Assembly (NCBI GenBank): GCA_964643295.1
Contig: CAZXSN010000009.1
Location: 1-64,000, forward strand
Length of the DNA stretch: 64,000 bases
From: Merdiplasma sp964643295
Lineage (GTDB): Bacteria; Bacillota; Clostridia; Lachnospirales; Lachnospiraceae
Reading direction: 5' to 3'
Below are positions 8,111 through 17,260 of this stretch, piece after piece. A program made the position numbers and the translations under genes. Below the pieces are notes generated by a model. That model ran no database searches. It saw only the letters and a program-made list of their open reading frames with translations, and was not told where the DNA came from. How positions within the stretch are numbered: the stretch's first letter is position 1; every line of letters starts with the position of its first letter.

Positions 8111-9559
8111 TTATTCTCCCTGCCGGTAAGCAAGAATCGCTTTCAGATACTCCCACGTGCGGGCAACGGAACTGATGGACATATGTTCCCGCGGGGTATG
8201 TACATCGCAAAGATCCGGACCGATAGAGATGCAGTCTAAGCCCTTCAGTTTATCGGAAAAGATCCCGCACTCCAATCCGGCATGAATCACGGTTACCTCC
8301 GGTTTATGCCCGTACTGTTTTTCAAACAGCTCCTCGCAGATCTGACGCAGCTTCGAATCCTTCGCGTACGGCCAGGCAGGATAATCGCCGGAGAACTCCA
8401 CCGTGCCTCCCAGCCGGTTCGTGAGCATCCTTACCTTTCGCACCGTCTGCTCCTTGGCCGATGCCACGGAGCTGCGCACGGAAATACGCAGAAGAAATTC
8501 CTGCGGGGTAAGCTCCATGGTCCCCATATTTAAGGAAGTCTCCACCTGACCCGGCAGATCGGCACTCATAGACTGTACACCGTTGGGCATCAGATTCAGC
8601 GCGTCGAGTACCAGCGCGAGGGACTCCCCGTTAAGCGCCAAACCTTCGCAGGGTTCCCCCTTCTCCAGGGAAAGGGAAATCTCAGGATCCGCTGTCCCGT
8701 ACTCTGTGCGCATCTGCAGAAGGAATTCCTCAACTGTCCTGTCAAAAGCCTCCTCCGACTCCGGCGGCAGCAGGATTTGCGCGGATGCGCTCTTAGGGAT
8801 CACATTCTCCTTCACCCCGCCGGAGAGCGCACAAAGCCCATAGGCGGTACGCTCTCTTAAAAGCTGCAGGAACCTCCCCATCTCGATACAGGCGTTTGCG
8901 CGTCCCTGATGAATCTCCATCCCGGAATGTCCGCCCTTAAGGCCGGTCAGCGTAAGACTGATGTGAAATCCCTGCTCACTTACCGTCTGCACAGGAATCC
9001 GGCAAAATACCCGTCTTCCTCCCGCACAGCCAACCGTCAGAATGCCCTCCGCTTCCGAGTCGATATTGACCATGCGTCTGGCCTGACACGGAGAGAGATC
9101 CATCGCTGTTGCTCCCAGCAGGCCAATCTCCTCGCAGACAGTCATGACAGCTTCCAGACGCGGATGGGGAAGAGAAGCATCATCCAGCGCCGCCAGCAGA
9201 AAGGCGATGGCGATGCCGTCATCCCCGCCAAGCGTGGTGCCCTCCGCCTCGATAAAATCGCCGTTCACACGAAGCCGCAGGCCATCCTTTAAAAGATCCA
9301 GGGAACAGCCTTCCTCCTGATCCCCTACCATATCCAGATGCCCCTGCACAATCAGCGGCGGTTCCTGCTCATAGCCAGGTGTCGCCGGGGAAATCACAAT
9401 CACATTCCCCATCTCATCCTGGTGATACTCCAGGCCTCTCTCCTTCGCAAACTCCACACAGTAATCGCTTAAGGCCTTCTCATGGCGCGACGTATGCGGG
9501 ATCGCGCAGATCTGCTCAAAAAAATGAAATACCGGTTTCGGTTCTAAATTCTCCAACAC
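8111..9559 (-). CDS. pepD: Aminoacyl-histidine dipeptidase (PepD, M20 family)
   Basis: A 482-residue cytosolic dipeptidase of the PepD branch of family M20 (usual length about 485). Visible signatures: VQGHLDMV near residue 78, GGDDGIAIA near 115 with a metal-bridging Asp, the catalytic Glu pair in CEEIGLLGA near 145, GGHSGMEIHQGR near 210 and ECGIFSDK near 440. The start is taken as GTG at 9559, preceded by AAAGGGGAG about 8 nt upstream; TTG at 9556 or 9583 are alternatives. It lies 95 bp beyond the start of the acidic integrase-like gene, probably in its own transcript. Family call is firm. Confidence 0.9.
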   Translation of the reverse strand: MLENLEPKPVFHFFEQICAIPHTSRHEKALSDYCVEFAKERGLEYHQDEMGNVIVISPATPGYEQEPPLIVQGHLDMVGDQEEGCSLDLLKDGLRLRVNGDFIEAEGTTLGGDDGIAIAFLLAALDDASLPHPRLEAVMTVCEEIGLLGATAMDLSPCQARRMVNIDSEAEGILTVGCAGGRRVFCRIPVQTVSEQGFHISLTLTGLKGGHSGMEIHQGRANACIEMGRFLQLLRERTAYGLCALSGGVKENVIPKSASAQILLPPESEEAFDRTVEEFLLQMRTEYGTADPEISLSLEKGEPCEGLALNGESLALVLDALNLMPNGVQSMSADLPGQVETSLNMGTMELTPQEFLLRISVRSSVASAKEQTVRKVRMLTNRLGGTVEFSGDYPAWPYAKDSKLRQICEELFEKQYGHKPEVTVIHAGLECGIFSDKLKGLDCISIGPDLCDVHTPREHMSISSVARTWEYLKAILAYRQGE

Positions 9560-9762
9560 GCCTGCTTCTCCCCTTTCTCCCAATCCCCGAGAATACTTTT
9601 TTAAGTTTCCTTTCCCTGCCGCATCTTACAGGGTAAGCCCCGACAGGACCTGTTTTCGCCGCCAAAGACTGCTGTTTTCCCTTTTCTCCCAGGCTTACGA
9701 ATCCCTGAAACGTAACCCGGGCGGAGAAAAGCCGGAACGCCCGCTGCACTTTAGCGGTTTCC

Positions 9763-10653
9763 CTATACGCCGGATTTCACCGTTTCCCACAAAAGCATCT
9801 GATCCTCAAAACTCACGTTCAGCTTACCGGTATCCTTAAGCCAGGACAGATAGGAGCGAACAGTGCTTCCTACCAGGACATACTGTTCAAAATTCATCTT
9901 CAGATCGTACCTGTAAAACAGCTGCTGCAAAAGCTGCTCAAAGCAGACCGGCTTTACGCAAAACTTCATGATGGTTTCCGCAATCTCATACACTTTCTCC
10001 AGGTTGACCTGCGCGAGTTCTGAGATGTCCGACGTGACTTCGGCGTGGGCCGGGACAAACAGCTTCGCTTCGAGGGTTTTTACCATCTCCAGTGTCTGAA
10101 TATATCCCTCCACGTCATAGAGAAACGTGATGCCGTACTTTTCAAGAGCCGAGCGGCTTGCCAGGCAGTCGGCAAGATAGACCACGTCATCCGCCGTGCG
10201 AAAACCCACCATATCAAAGAAATGTCCCGGCAGAGGGATGCACTCAAATCCCTCCGGCAAAACCTCCTTTGTCAGAGGCTGCGCATTGCTTTCCTGCGCC
10301 AGCAGAAATTTGTGCCGCAGATCTTTGCACGGATATCCCCCGTACAGAAAAGAAGGCTCCAGAATCGGGTGCCGCGTGAAATCGCTTTCCATCCCCTGCG
10401 CGAAAATCCGGCATCCGGTCTGTTCCTGCAAGTACCGGTTCCCGCCGATATGATCAGCATTGGAATGGGTATTATAGATAGCGGTAAGCCTCCAGCCGTT
10501 CTCGTTTAGGATCTTTCGTACCTTGCGTCCGGCATCCTTGTCGCTGCCGCTGTCAATCAGGCAAACGTCTGTCTCATTCAAACGCACAAGTCCGATTTTC
10601 GCAGGGCTTTCAATATAGTAGCTGCTTCCCGCCGCCTCAACCAGTTCATACAT
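9763..10653 (-). CDS. Metallo-beta-lactamase-fold hydrolase with a variant metal motif
   Basis: A 296-residue protein with the metallo-beta-lactamase fold: CLIDSGSDKDAG near residue 32, THSNADHIGG near 61, ECIPLPGHFFDMVGF near 136, VYLADCL near 158 and FVPAHAEV near 200. The canonical HxHxDH reads HSNADH, so the second histidine is asparagine; metal site 1 is therefore altered. Residues after 210 add a helical domain. CGGAGGGAG precedes the ATG. It is 55 bp downstream of the cytidylate-kinase-like gene, probably the same operon. Substrate unknown. Confidence 0.8.
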   Translation of the reverse strand: MYELVEAAGSSYYIESPAKIGLVRLNETDVCLIDSGSDKDAGRKVRKILNENGWRLTAIYNTHSNADHIGGNRYLQEQTGCRIFAQGMESDFTRHPILEPSFLYGGYPCKDLRHKFLLAQESNAQPLTKEVLPEGFECIPLPGHFFDMVGFRTADDVVYLADCLASRSALEKYGITFLYDVEGYIQTLEMVKTLEAKLFVPAHAEVTSDISELAQVNLEKVYEIAETIMKFCVKPVCFEQLLQQLFYRYDLKMNFEQYVLVGSTVRSYLSWLKDTGKLNVSFEDQMLLWETVKSGV

Positions 10654-10708
10654 CTTTTTCTCCCTCCGGGAAATAAAAGCGTAAAGTCCTCCTGTCTTTT
10701 CAGCTTTC

Positions 10709-11326
10709 TCAGGCCGATTTGTGCTTCATGCGAATGTAGGTTTCGATCAGCTTTACCGCATTGTCGATGCCTAGGTCACTGCTGTCCACGCACAGATCGT
10801 AGCTGGCAGCCTGCCCCCAGCGGTTCTCCGTCTGAAAGTTGTAAAAGTTCGCCCGCTTTTTATCGGCTTTCACCACAAGATCCCGCGCCTTGTCCATCGA
10901 GATATGTTCAAATTCCGCGACTCTTTTGGTTCGCCAGTTTAAATCAGCATGGATAAAGACACTGGTCAGATTTTCCTTATCCCGCAGGATATAATCCGCG
11001 GCACGGCCCACAAGTACGCAGTTTCCCGTCTCGCCAAGCCGACGGATCGAATCAAACTGGGCCTGAAAAACCTGCTGGTTCAGCGTTGTCCCCACATAGT
11101 TCATGGAAGGATACACATCCATGACAAGCGAATAGAGCAGACTGCTGGTCGGCTGTTCATCAAAATTCTCAAGCACTTTTTCACAGATTCCGCTTTCCTC
11201 CGCCACCAGCTTCAGAAGCTCTTTATCATACAGCTTCAACCCCAGTTCCTGTGACAGCCTGCGGCCGATTTCATGACCCCCGCTGCCAAACTGCCTTCCG
11301 ACTGTAATGATGATATTCTCAGACAT
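10709..11326 (-). CDS. Cytidylate kinase-like P-loop protein
   Basis: A 205-residue protein of the cytidylate-kinase-like family common in Clostridia. The N-terminus carries a modified P-loop (TVGRQFGSGGHEIGRRL, residues 8-24), followed by YDKELLKLVAEESG and a VLVGRAADYIL block near 100. These proteins lack the full nucleoside-binding region of CMP kinase, so true CMP kinase activity is uncertain. A GGGAGGAGG ribosome binding site precedes the ATG. The metallo-hydrolase gene follows at 56 bp. Confidence 0.82.
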   Translation of the reverse strand: MSENIIITVGRQFGSGGHEIGRRLSQELGLKLYDKELLKLVAEESGICEKVLENFDEQPTSSLLYSLVMDVYPSMNYVGTTLNQQVFQAQFDSIRRLGETGNCVLVGRAADYILRDKENLTSVFIHADLNWRTKRVAEFEHISMDKARDLVVKADKKRANFYNFQTENRWGQAASYDLCVDSSDLGIDNAVKLIETYIRMKHKSA

Positions 11327-11578
11327 GGTAAGCCTCCTCCCGAAATCAGGTCTGTTTCTGTTATCTTATCATAATTGCGCATATATTTCCACTTAAAATT
11401 ATGCAGTCTGCACAATTTTTTTCAGATTTTGGCCTGCATTCCTGCACTTTTAAAAATTCCTTTTGCGCACGGATCTCTTTGTGCGCCATCTCCCAGTCTC
11501 TGAAAAAAAGAGGCCAAGGAATCCGGGCATACGGCCAGCCATCACGGCCTGCAGCGCCTTTAAAAATTCCTTCGCCTC

Positions 11579-12637
11579 TTAACTTAAATGCTCATAGGCT
11601 TGTACACCGCCGTCCTGAAACTTTGGCAACCCATAGTACACATGCAAAGCCTGATCCAGAAGCGGCAAAACAGCCGCGGCCCCGGTTCCCTCTCCCAGAT
11701 GCATGTCCGCATAGAGTAAGGGATGAAGCCCTAACGCCTCAAACACCAGCGAAGCGGCAGGCTCCGAGGAACAGTGTGTGGCAATCATATATTCTTTCGA
11801 AAGCGGGGACATCCTCTGCGCAAAATAAGCGGCGATCCCGGAGATTACGCCGTCTATGAACACCGGAAGACGAAAAGCTGCTGCTCCCAGGAAGAGTCCG
11901 GTCATCCCGGCGATATCCAGTCCTCCCACTTTCGAGAGCACATCCAGCGGATCTTTTGGATTGGGACGGTTTACTTCGATGGCACGTGAGACCGCACGGA
12001 TTTTTCTTTTTAAGCCTTCCCCGGACAATCCGGCGCCGCGCCCCACCACTTCCTGAGGCTCCTTTTGAAAAAGCACTGCCGCGCAGGCAGCGCTGGTCGT
12101 CGTATTGCCGATACCCATCTCCCCGGTAAGGATCAGGTCATACCCCTTTTCGCAAAGTTCTCCGACCAGAGAGATGCCCACCTCGATCGCACGGATACAT
12201 TCTTCGCGCGTCATCGCCGCTTCTCTGGCAATGTTTCCGGTGCCGTAACGCACCACACAATTACGGATGGCCGGGTGACGGCCATCAGAATTCATACCGA
12301 TATTCACGGGCAGCACATCCAGGTGCAGCGTCTCTGCCATCACGCACACGCTGCTTTTGTGTTCCCCCATATTTTCCAGTACCTGCGCCGTCACTTCACT
12401 CCCGGTCTGGCTTACTCCCTCTGCCACCACCCCGTTGTCAGCTCCCATGATGACAGCCACACGATTGTCACACGCCGGAGTCGCAGTGCCGAAGATTCCG
12501 GCCAGCGAAACAACCATCTCCTCCAGTCTGCCAAACCCGCGCAGGGGTTTGCATAAGGAGTCCCAGTGTTTCCAGGCAGCCTCCATCGCCGCCTGATCCA
12601 AAGGAGCCGCTGCTGAAATTGCCTCGTTCAGTCTCAT
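11579..12637 (-). CDS. cobT: Nicotinate-nucleotide-dimethylbenzimidazole phosphoribosyltransferase (CobT)
   Basis: A 352-residue enzyme of the normal CobT length that moves ribose phosphate from nicotinate mononucleotide to the lower base of cobalamin. Seen: VIMGADNGVVAEGVSQTG near residue 82, GEMGIGNTTTSAA near 170, VVGRGAGL near 198, and LGEGTGAAAVLPLLD near the end with the catalytic glutamate of GEGTGA. No other cobalamin gene is nearby, so it is isolated here and probably serves salvage of corrinoids with a local base. A GGGGAGGG stretch lies 12-18 nt before the ATG. Confidence 0.93.
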   Translation of the reverse strand: MRLNEAISAAAPLDQAAMEAAWKHWDSLCKPLRGFGRLEEMVVSLAGIFGTATPACDNRVAVIMGADNGVVAEGVSQTGSEVTAQVLENMGEHKSSVCVMAETLHLDVLPVNIGMNSDGRHPAIRNCVVRYGTGNIAREAAMTREECIRAIEVGISLVGELCEKGYDLILTGEMGIGNTTTSAACAAVLFQKEPQEVVGRGAGLSGEGLKRKIRAVSRAIEVNRPNPKDPLDVLSKVGGLDIAGMTGLFLGAAAFRLPVFIDGVISGIAAYFAQRMSPLSKEYMIATHCSSEPAASLVFEALGLHPLLYADMHLGEGTGAAAVLPLLDQALHVYYGLPKFQDGGVQAYEHLS

Positions 12638-12776
12638 CGCTTCCTGCGCCCTCCCCGGAACATCCTTTCAGAATACTGTCCCGTTAACTCCCTGCATTTT
12701 CCCAGACAAAAGTGTCTGCACAGCCCGCAGCCGCAAAAATGGTCTTCTCCGGAAGCAGGATGTCTCCTGCATTTTA

Positions 12777-13436
12777 TCAGCAGAAGCAGATCCTGCCGCC
12801 CGGGCAGCAGCATCCGCCGCAGAGAGCATTGAGGCAGCAGAGTTTCATGCAGCAGTCTCCGGTCCCGCTTGTGGGGCTTCCGTATGCGTCTCCCATGTTC
12901 CGATACCACTGCCCGCCGTTTTCCAGCTGCTGCTGCAGCTGCCGGTACTGCAGATTGTTCGGATCCATGGAAACCGCTTTCGCCGCATGCTCCTTTGCCG
13001 TCACGTTGTTTCCCTGGCCCGCATTGGCCATGGCGCTGTAATAATACCACTGCGCTGAACGGTTGGGAATCTCCGAAAGTACATGCAGCGCCTCCGCGTA
13101 ATGACCGCTGTTGATGTAATTGGCAGCCGCCCTTAAATGCACATCCTCCTCGGAATAATCTGTGTCGGCCCGGTTCTGACCAAACCCGCCGAAGCCGCCA
13201 AAGCCCCCGTAACCGCCGCTTGAACTGCTGCCGCCGGAATAGCCCTGTTCCCTCTCCCGCATGATCTGCTGGTAAGCCTGCTGGACCTCCTTGAACTTCT
13301 CCTCGGCCTGTGCCTTATTGGGATTATTGACATTAGCATCCGGGTGGTACTTCCGGCTCAGACTCCGGTAGGCTTTCTTAATCTCCTCGTCTGAAGCGCC
13401 CCGTGAGACTCCCAGAACCTGATATGGATCTCTCAT
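12777..13436 (-). CDS. J-domain protein with a TPR-like region and cysteine-rich C-terminus
   Basis: A 219-residue protein. Residues 1-65 are a J domain with the HPD motif intact (KYHPDANVNNPNK), so it should stimulate an Hsp70 ATPase. A Gly/Ser/Phe-rich linker (GYGGFGGFGGFG) spans 68-88, a helical repeat region resembling TPRs spans about 95-170 (HYAEALHVLSEI, NNVTAKEHAAKAVSMDPNN), and the last 27 residues hold ten cysteines (CCMKLCCLNALCGGCCC). The Cys-rich tail is unlike DnaJ zinc fingers. It is 14 bp downstream of the DUF5685 gene and likely co-transcribed. Confidence 0.85.
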   Translation of the reverse strand: MRDPYQVLGVSRGASDEEIKKAYRSLSRKYHPDANVNNPNKAQAEEKFKEVQQAYQQIMREREQGYSGGSSSSGGYGGFGGFGGFGQNRADTDYSEEDVHLRAAANYINSGHYAEALHVLSEIPNRSAQWYYYSAMANAGQGNNVTAKEHAAKAVSMDPNNLQYRQLQQQLENGGQWYRNMGDAYGSPTSGTGDCCMKLCCLNALCGGCCCPGGRICFC

Positions 13437-13449
13437 AATATTTCCTCAG

Positions 13450-14304
13450 TCACGTTTTACTCTTTCCCTGTTGCGCTTTTTTCCGTTTGTCCACCGTCGT
13501 CCGATATTTGCCCCAGACACCGGAATAAAGAATATTCCTCACGATTCCGGAGCAGTGCAGCACCGGGAGACGCTCAAAGGCCCGCGAACACTGACTCATC
13601 ATATCAACCATGATCGTTTCAACCTTTTTGTCAAACTCCTCGCCGTCTTGTGAGCGCATCCTCAGAAAGAGGTTGTAGGCCCCTTTCTTCTCGTCTTTTT
13701 CCATATCCTCGAAGGCATCCATCAGATAGATGAATTTCCCCAGATAAAACCCGACCTCGCGCAGGTCGTCCTGCCAGGCATCCTCTTTCCAGACAAAGAT
13801 CTCGCCTAAGAATTTCCCGGTCAGACCGGACACATAATCGGGATTGGTAAGCCCTTCCTTCTCCGCATCCGAAAGTTTCCGGATACAATGCTCCAGAGTC
13901 TGTGCCTGTCTGCGGTAAATGGTACGCAGCTTTTTGTACTCGGGATACAAAGCCATCGCCAGCACCCGCTTCGGATGGCTGTGCTCATCGCGCCAGTCAT
14001 CCACTGCTTTCTGATAGGCCAAAAGCACCGTCATATCGGCAGCGTAGTCTGAAATCTCACTTTGGATCTCGCGGTGCGGGATAAGCGGATGCAGAAAACA
14101 TCTGCGGCGTTCATCCTCCTCCTTAGGTTCATACAGACCATTCAGAAGCAGGATCAGAAATACCATGTCATAATTGAGCAGGATCTGACCGACCTTGCCG
14201 TAGCGCTGCTTAAGACTTTTGCACAGCCCGCAGTAATAGCCGCAGTATTCCTCATATTCCCGGACTTTCAACTCCTTCCGGTTGATGCATATATATCCAA
14301 ACAT
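13450..14304 (-). CDS. DUF5685-family protein
   Basis: A 284-residue protein matching the DUF5685 pattern: MFGYICINRKELKVREYEEY at the start, then YYCGLCKSLKQRYG with a CxxC pair at residues 25-28, and a helical body. The family is found in Clostridia, usually with J-domain proteins as here; biochemical role unknown. The gene lies 6 bp after the zinc-ribbon protein gene and 14 bp before the J-domain gene, so the three form an operon and may act together in protein folding or a membrane-associated assembly. The start lacks a strong ribosome binding site, consistent with translational coupling. Confidence 0.8.
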   Translation of the reverse strand: MFGYICINRKELKVREYEEYCGYYCGLCKSLKQRYGKVGQILLNYDMVFLILLLNGLYEPKEEDERRRCFLHPLIPHREIQSEISDYAADMTVLLAYQKAVDDWRDEHSHPKRVLAMALYPEYKKLRTIYRRQAQTLEHCIRKLSDAEKEGLTNPDYVSGLTGKFLGEIFVWKEDAWQDDLREVGFYLGKFIYLMDAFEDMEKDEKKGAYNLFLRMRSQDGEEFDKKVETIMVDMMSQCSRAFERLPVLHCSGIVRNILYSGVWGKYRTTVDKRKKAQQGKSKT

Positions 14305-14310
14305 GGTTCG

Positions 14311-14706
14311 TCAGCTCTTCTTCGTAAATTCTGTCTTGCATTTCGGACAGGTGATGCAGATCTTCCCCTTTCCCTTCGGAATGCGAATCTTCTGCTTGCA
14401 GTTCGGGCAGGTATAGATGTGATAATCCTTACGCTGCTTTGCCATATTCTTCTCCCTGCGGAAAAAGCCCAAAAAGCGTTCCCGTATCTGAAGAAACTTC
14501 GCATTCTCCGCGTATCGTTTCTGCAGATTTCTGGAGAACATCCGGTAATACACATAGATGAGCATAAGCAGCACGATCGGATTCAGAAGACGCCACCGCA
14601 GAAACAGATTCACTACCATCAAAACCAGGGCAGCACCAAGGACAAATCTGGAAAATTCATCGACTCCGTACCGTCCGGCCATAAACCTTGCGAATTTTTC
14701 CCGCAT
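14311..14706 (-). CDS. Membrane-anchored zinc-ribbon protein
   Basis: A 131-residue protein with one or two membrane segments at residues 20-50 (FVLGAALVLMVVNLFL, LLNPIVLLMLIYVYY), a basic stretch, and a C-terminal zinc ribbon: CPNCKQKIRIPKGKGK followed by CPKC, four cysteines in two CxxC knuckles. The ATG at 14706 follows AAGGTGGG. First gene of the operon with DUF5685 and the J-domain protein. Confidence 0.8.
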   Translation of the reverse strand: MREKFARFMAGRYGVDEFSRFVLGAALVLMVVNLFLRWRLLNPIVLLMLIYVYYRMFSRNLQKRYAENAKFLQIRERFLGFFRREKNMAKQRKDYHIYTCPNCKQKIRIPKGKGKICITCPKCKTEFTKKS

Positions 14707-14822
14707 GTATTTTCCCACCTTTCTTCCTGCAGGCGAACTTCCCCTGCAGGCTATCAGTATGGTAAACCTAAATTTGCCCTGTGTCAATAAAGATCCCTCA
14801 GAGTTCACAGACTTTTTACAGT

Positions 14823-17177
14823 TTAGGACTCTCCCTTTGCCGCATCCGGTTTAGGCATACAGATCGGAAAGAGCAGAGTTACGCGGAAGTAATCCCCGTC
14901 TAAGTAAACTTCAAACGTCCCGTCCATCAGCTCCGTAAGGCTCTTGGCAATGGAAAGACCCAGGCCGCTTCCCTCCGTATTGCGGCTCTGGTCTCCGCGC
15001 ACGAAGCGCTCCAGAAGCTCATCCGCCCCGACCGCAAGCTTCGATGCGGAAATATTCTTGAACGTGACCTGCGCAAGAGTGTCCTCCTTTTTCAGCTCCA
15101 GGAAAACACGAGTACCGGTCATCGCATATTTCACGATGTTGCTCAAAAGATTCTCAAAGACCCGCCACAGCTGCCGTCCGTCCGCCATGATCCAGACCGG
15201 CTCCTTTTCCAGCTGCAGTACCGTTTCCAGGGAGCGCTCCGCAAGGCGCTCGTCAAATTCCCCATAGGCCTGCAGCAGCATCTGCTGCAGGGTAAGCGGC
15301 TCCATGTTAAGCTCGATATTGCCGGAGTTGATCTTGCTGGCCTCGATCAGATCCTCCATCAGCTGCTTAAGCCGCTGCGATTTCTGCTCCAGCACATTCA
15401 GATATTCCCTCGCCCTGCCCTCCGGCAGCGGTTCGCGTTTTAACAGATCCACGTAATTGATGATCGAAGTCAGCGGCGTTTTGATGTCGTGCGAAACGTT
15501 TGTAATGAGTTCAGCCTTGAGCCGCTCATTTTTCAACATGGAATCGATCGCGTCCTGCAGCCCGTCTCCCATCTCGTTGACGGCCTCCGCCATCTGAAGG
15601 CTTTCCCCGGTCAGCACCTTCGTATCGATCCTGTAGTCCAAATGTCCCTTCGAGATCTGATTCAGTCCCTCCCGCACACTCTGCTTGCCGACCACATCCC
15701 GCATCAGAAACAGCAGAACCGCCATATCCATTACCAGAGCCATCACAATCCCCGGAGAACCGAAGAACCGCAGGAAAACCACGTTGAGGATGAAAAAGGC
15801 CGCATACCCGATCACCAGGCGGGTCGATCCCCGTCTGGCACCATACACCCGCTTACAGCCAAGCACCACCACGTAGCAGACACTGTTGGTCCACAGCGTC
15901 CGTGCCCGCATCCGGCGCACAAAACTTAAAAACCCGGACAGAATGATCCAGTATTCACCCATCACAACCAGGATAATCCAGGGGAGGAAAAAGGACGTTC
16001 TGCTGCTCCAGACACCGCGCAGGCTCGCAAACATGAGATACCAGGTCAGCGCGGCAATCAGAGTAAGGCCAAAGGCGATCTCCGTCGGCACACGGTCAAA
16101 ACCGGTTAAGGCAGTCTCGCCTCCCGGCTCCTTTCTTCCTGTCCCTGTCACGCAAAGCGCAAACAGCACAAGAAGAAGCACCAGACTGATCAGTCCAGCC
16201 GCGGCGCTCACGAAAAGAACCGGCTCCCTTCTCGTAAAGGCCTGATAGGATTCCTGCAGCGAATCGCTGATCGGATAGCCGGTATGCACCGCCAGCAGCA
16301 CTTTCTCCCCCGAACCTAAAAAACGGGTGCTGATAAACCAGTGCTCGACGGTCTCATTCATCACGTACTCCGTGTTCGCGACCATGATGTTGAAGCGCCG
16401 CTCCCCCTCATACAGTGCCCGCAAAGTGTCGCTGTTTTGCACCAGGCGCTGTGCTGCGGTAAAACTCTTCACCCCCAGATTCGTAAAGCGTTCGTGGGTG
16501 TTTGTATTCTCGACAAAATAGGCGACATTGCTGGGAGCTTCATTGTTCTGTTCCCCTTCGGGGCTCTCCTTCGAGAGCTCATATTCCCCGTAGCGCTGCC
16601 CGATCTGTGCGCATGAATCGCACAGATTCTGATAGTATTTTAAAATCGTAGTATCCGGACTGGCATCCGTCCGGGCATAGAGAGCCAGACTGCTCCCCGA
16701 AACCGGGAGAATCGTCTCTAAAGTCACGGCCTGCGCCGATAAACGCTCCCCGATCTCCTGATCGGAAAGCCCTGATCCGGTCAGCGAATCCAACTGCTGG
16801 CGCATCTGGGAAAGTCCCTCACCGCTGAACGCAATCAGATCTCCAAGAGTATAGGAAGTGTTCAGGTTCAGCCCCGATTCGTCCGACAGTCCAGCTGCGT
16901 ACTGGCAGATATCCACCAGACGCTGATCATTGAATTCCCCGTCTGATTCGAACAGGTTCCGGTTTCGTTCATAGGACACTTTCCTGCGGACCGTATCCTC
17001 GACCTGCTGAAGAAAAACTTTCGTCTCCTCAAAGCTGCGCCCCATCTCACTGACGTTGAAGTTTCCCTCCGTCCAGTAAAAGACGCTGAAGAAGCACAGT
17101 ACCAAAAACCCGGCAAGAAGCCCCTGCAGCAGGACACAAATCCGCTGAAAGCCCTGCCGAAAGCATAGTCTCTTCAC
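14823..17177 (-). CDS. Multi-pass sensor histidine kinase
   Basis: A 784-residue kinase. A membrane segment at about 12-34 precedes an extracellular region to about 320, followed by several more membrane helices to about 500. The phospho-acceptor box ELITNVSHDIKTPLTS lies near 558, a HAMP-like linker just before it, then the N box ENLLSNIVKYAM near 680 and the G box GSGLGLSIAKSL near 740. It should autophosphorylate on the H-box His and pass phosphate to the response regulator 83 bp upstream. The GTG start follows GGGAGGG at 7-nt spacing. The large outer domain is not one I recognise, so the signal is unknown. Confidence 0.9.
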   Translation of the reverse strand: MKRLCFRQGFQRICVLLQGLLAGFLVLCFFSVFYWTEGNFNVSEMGRSFEETKVFLQQVEDTVRRKVSYERNRNLFESDGEFNDQRLVDICQYAAGLSDESGLNLNTSYTLGDLIAFSGEGLSQMRQQLDSLTGSGLSDQEIGERLSAQAVTLETILPVSGSSLALYARTDASPDTTILKYYQNLCDSCAQIGQRYGEYELSKESPEGEQNNEAPSNVAYFVENTNTHERFTNLGVKSFTAAQRLVQNSDTLRALYEGERRFNIMVANTEYVMNETVEHWFISTRFLGSGEKVLLAVHTGYPISDSLQESYQAFTRREPVLFVSAAAGLISLVLLLVLFALCVTGTGRKEPGGETALTGFDRVPTEIAFGLTLIAALTWYLMFASLRGVWSSRTSFFLPWIILVVMGEYWIILSGFLSFVRRMRARTLWTNSVCYVVVLGCKRVYGARRGSTRLVIGYAAFFILNVVFLRFFGSPGIVMALVMDMAVLLFLMRDVVGKQSVREGLNQISKGHLDYRIDTKVLTGESLQMAEAVNEMGDGLQDAIDSMLKNERLKAELITNVSHDIKTPLTSIINYVDLLKREPLPEGRAREYLNVLEQKSQRLKQLMEDLIEASKINSGNIELNMEPLTLQQMLLQAYGEFDERLAERSLETVLQLEKEPVWIMADGRQLWRVFENLLSNIVKYAMTGTRVFLELKKEDTLAQVTFKNISASKLAVGADELLERFVRGDQSRNTEGSGLGLSIAKSLTELMDGTFEVYLDGDYFRVTLLFPICMPKPDAAKGES

Positions 17178-17260
17178 CTGCGCTCCCTCCCCTCAAAAAC
17201 ATCTGCCGCTTTCTGGCCGCAGGCATTACCGGATCATGTCTTTCCCTGCGGCTCCATTGC

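Noticed and set aside
12634..13050. 138-codon minus-strand frame
   Set aside because: Overlaps the J-domain gene in another frame; Arg/Ala/His-rich shadow composition.
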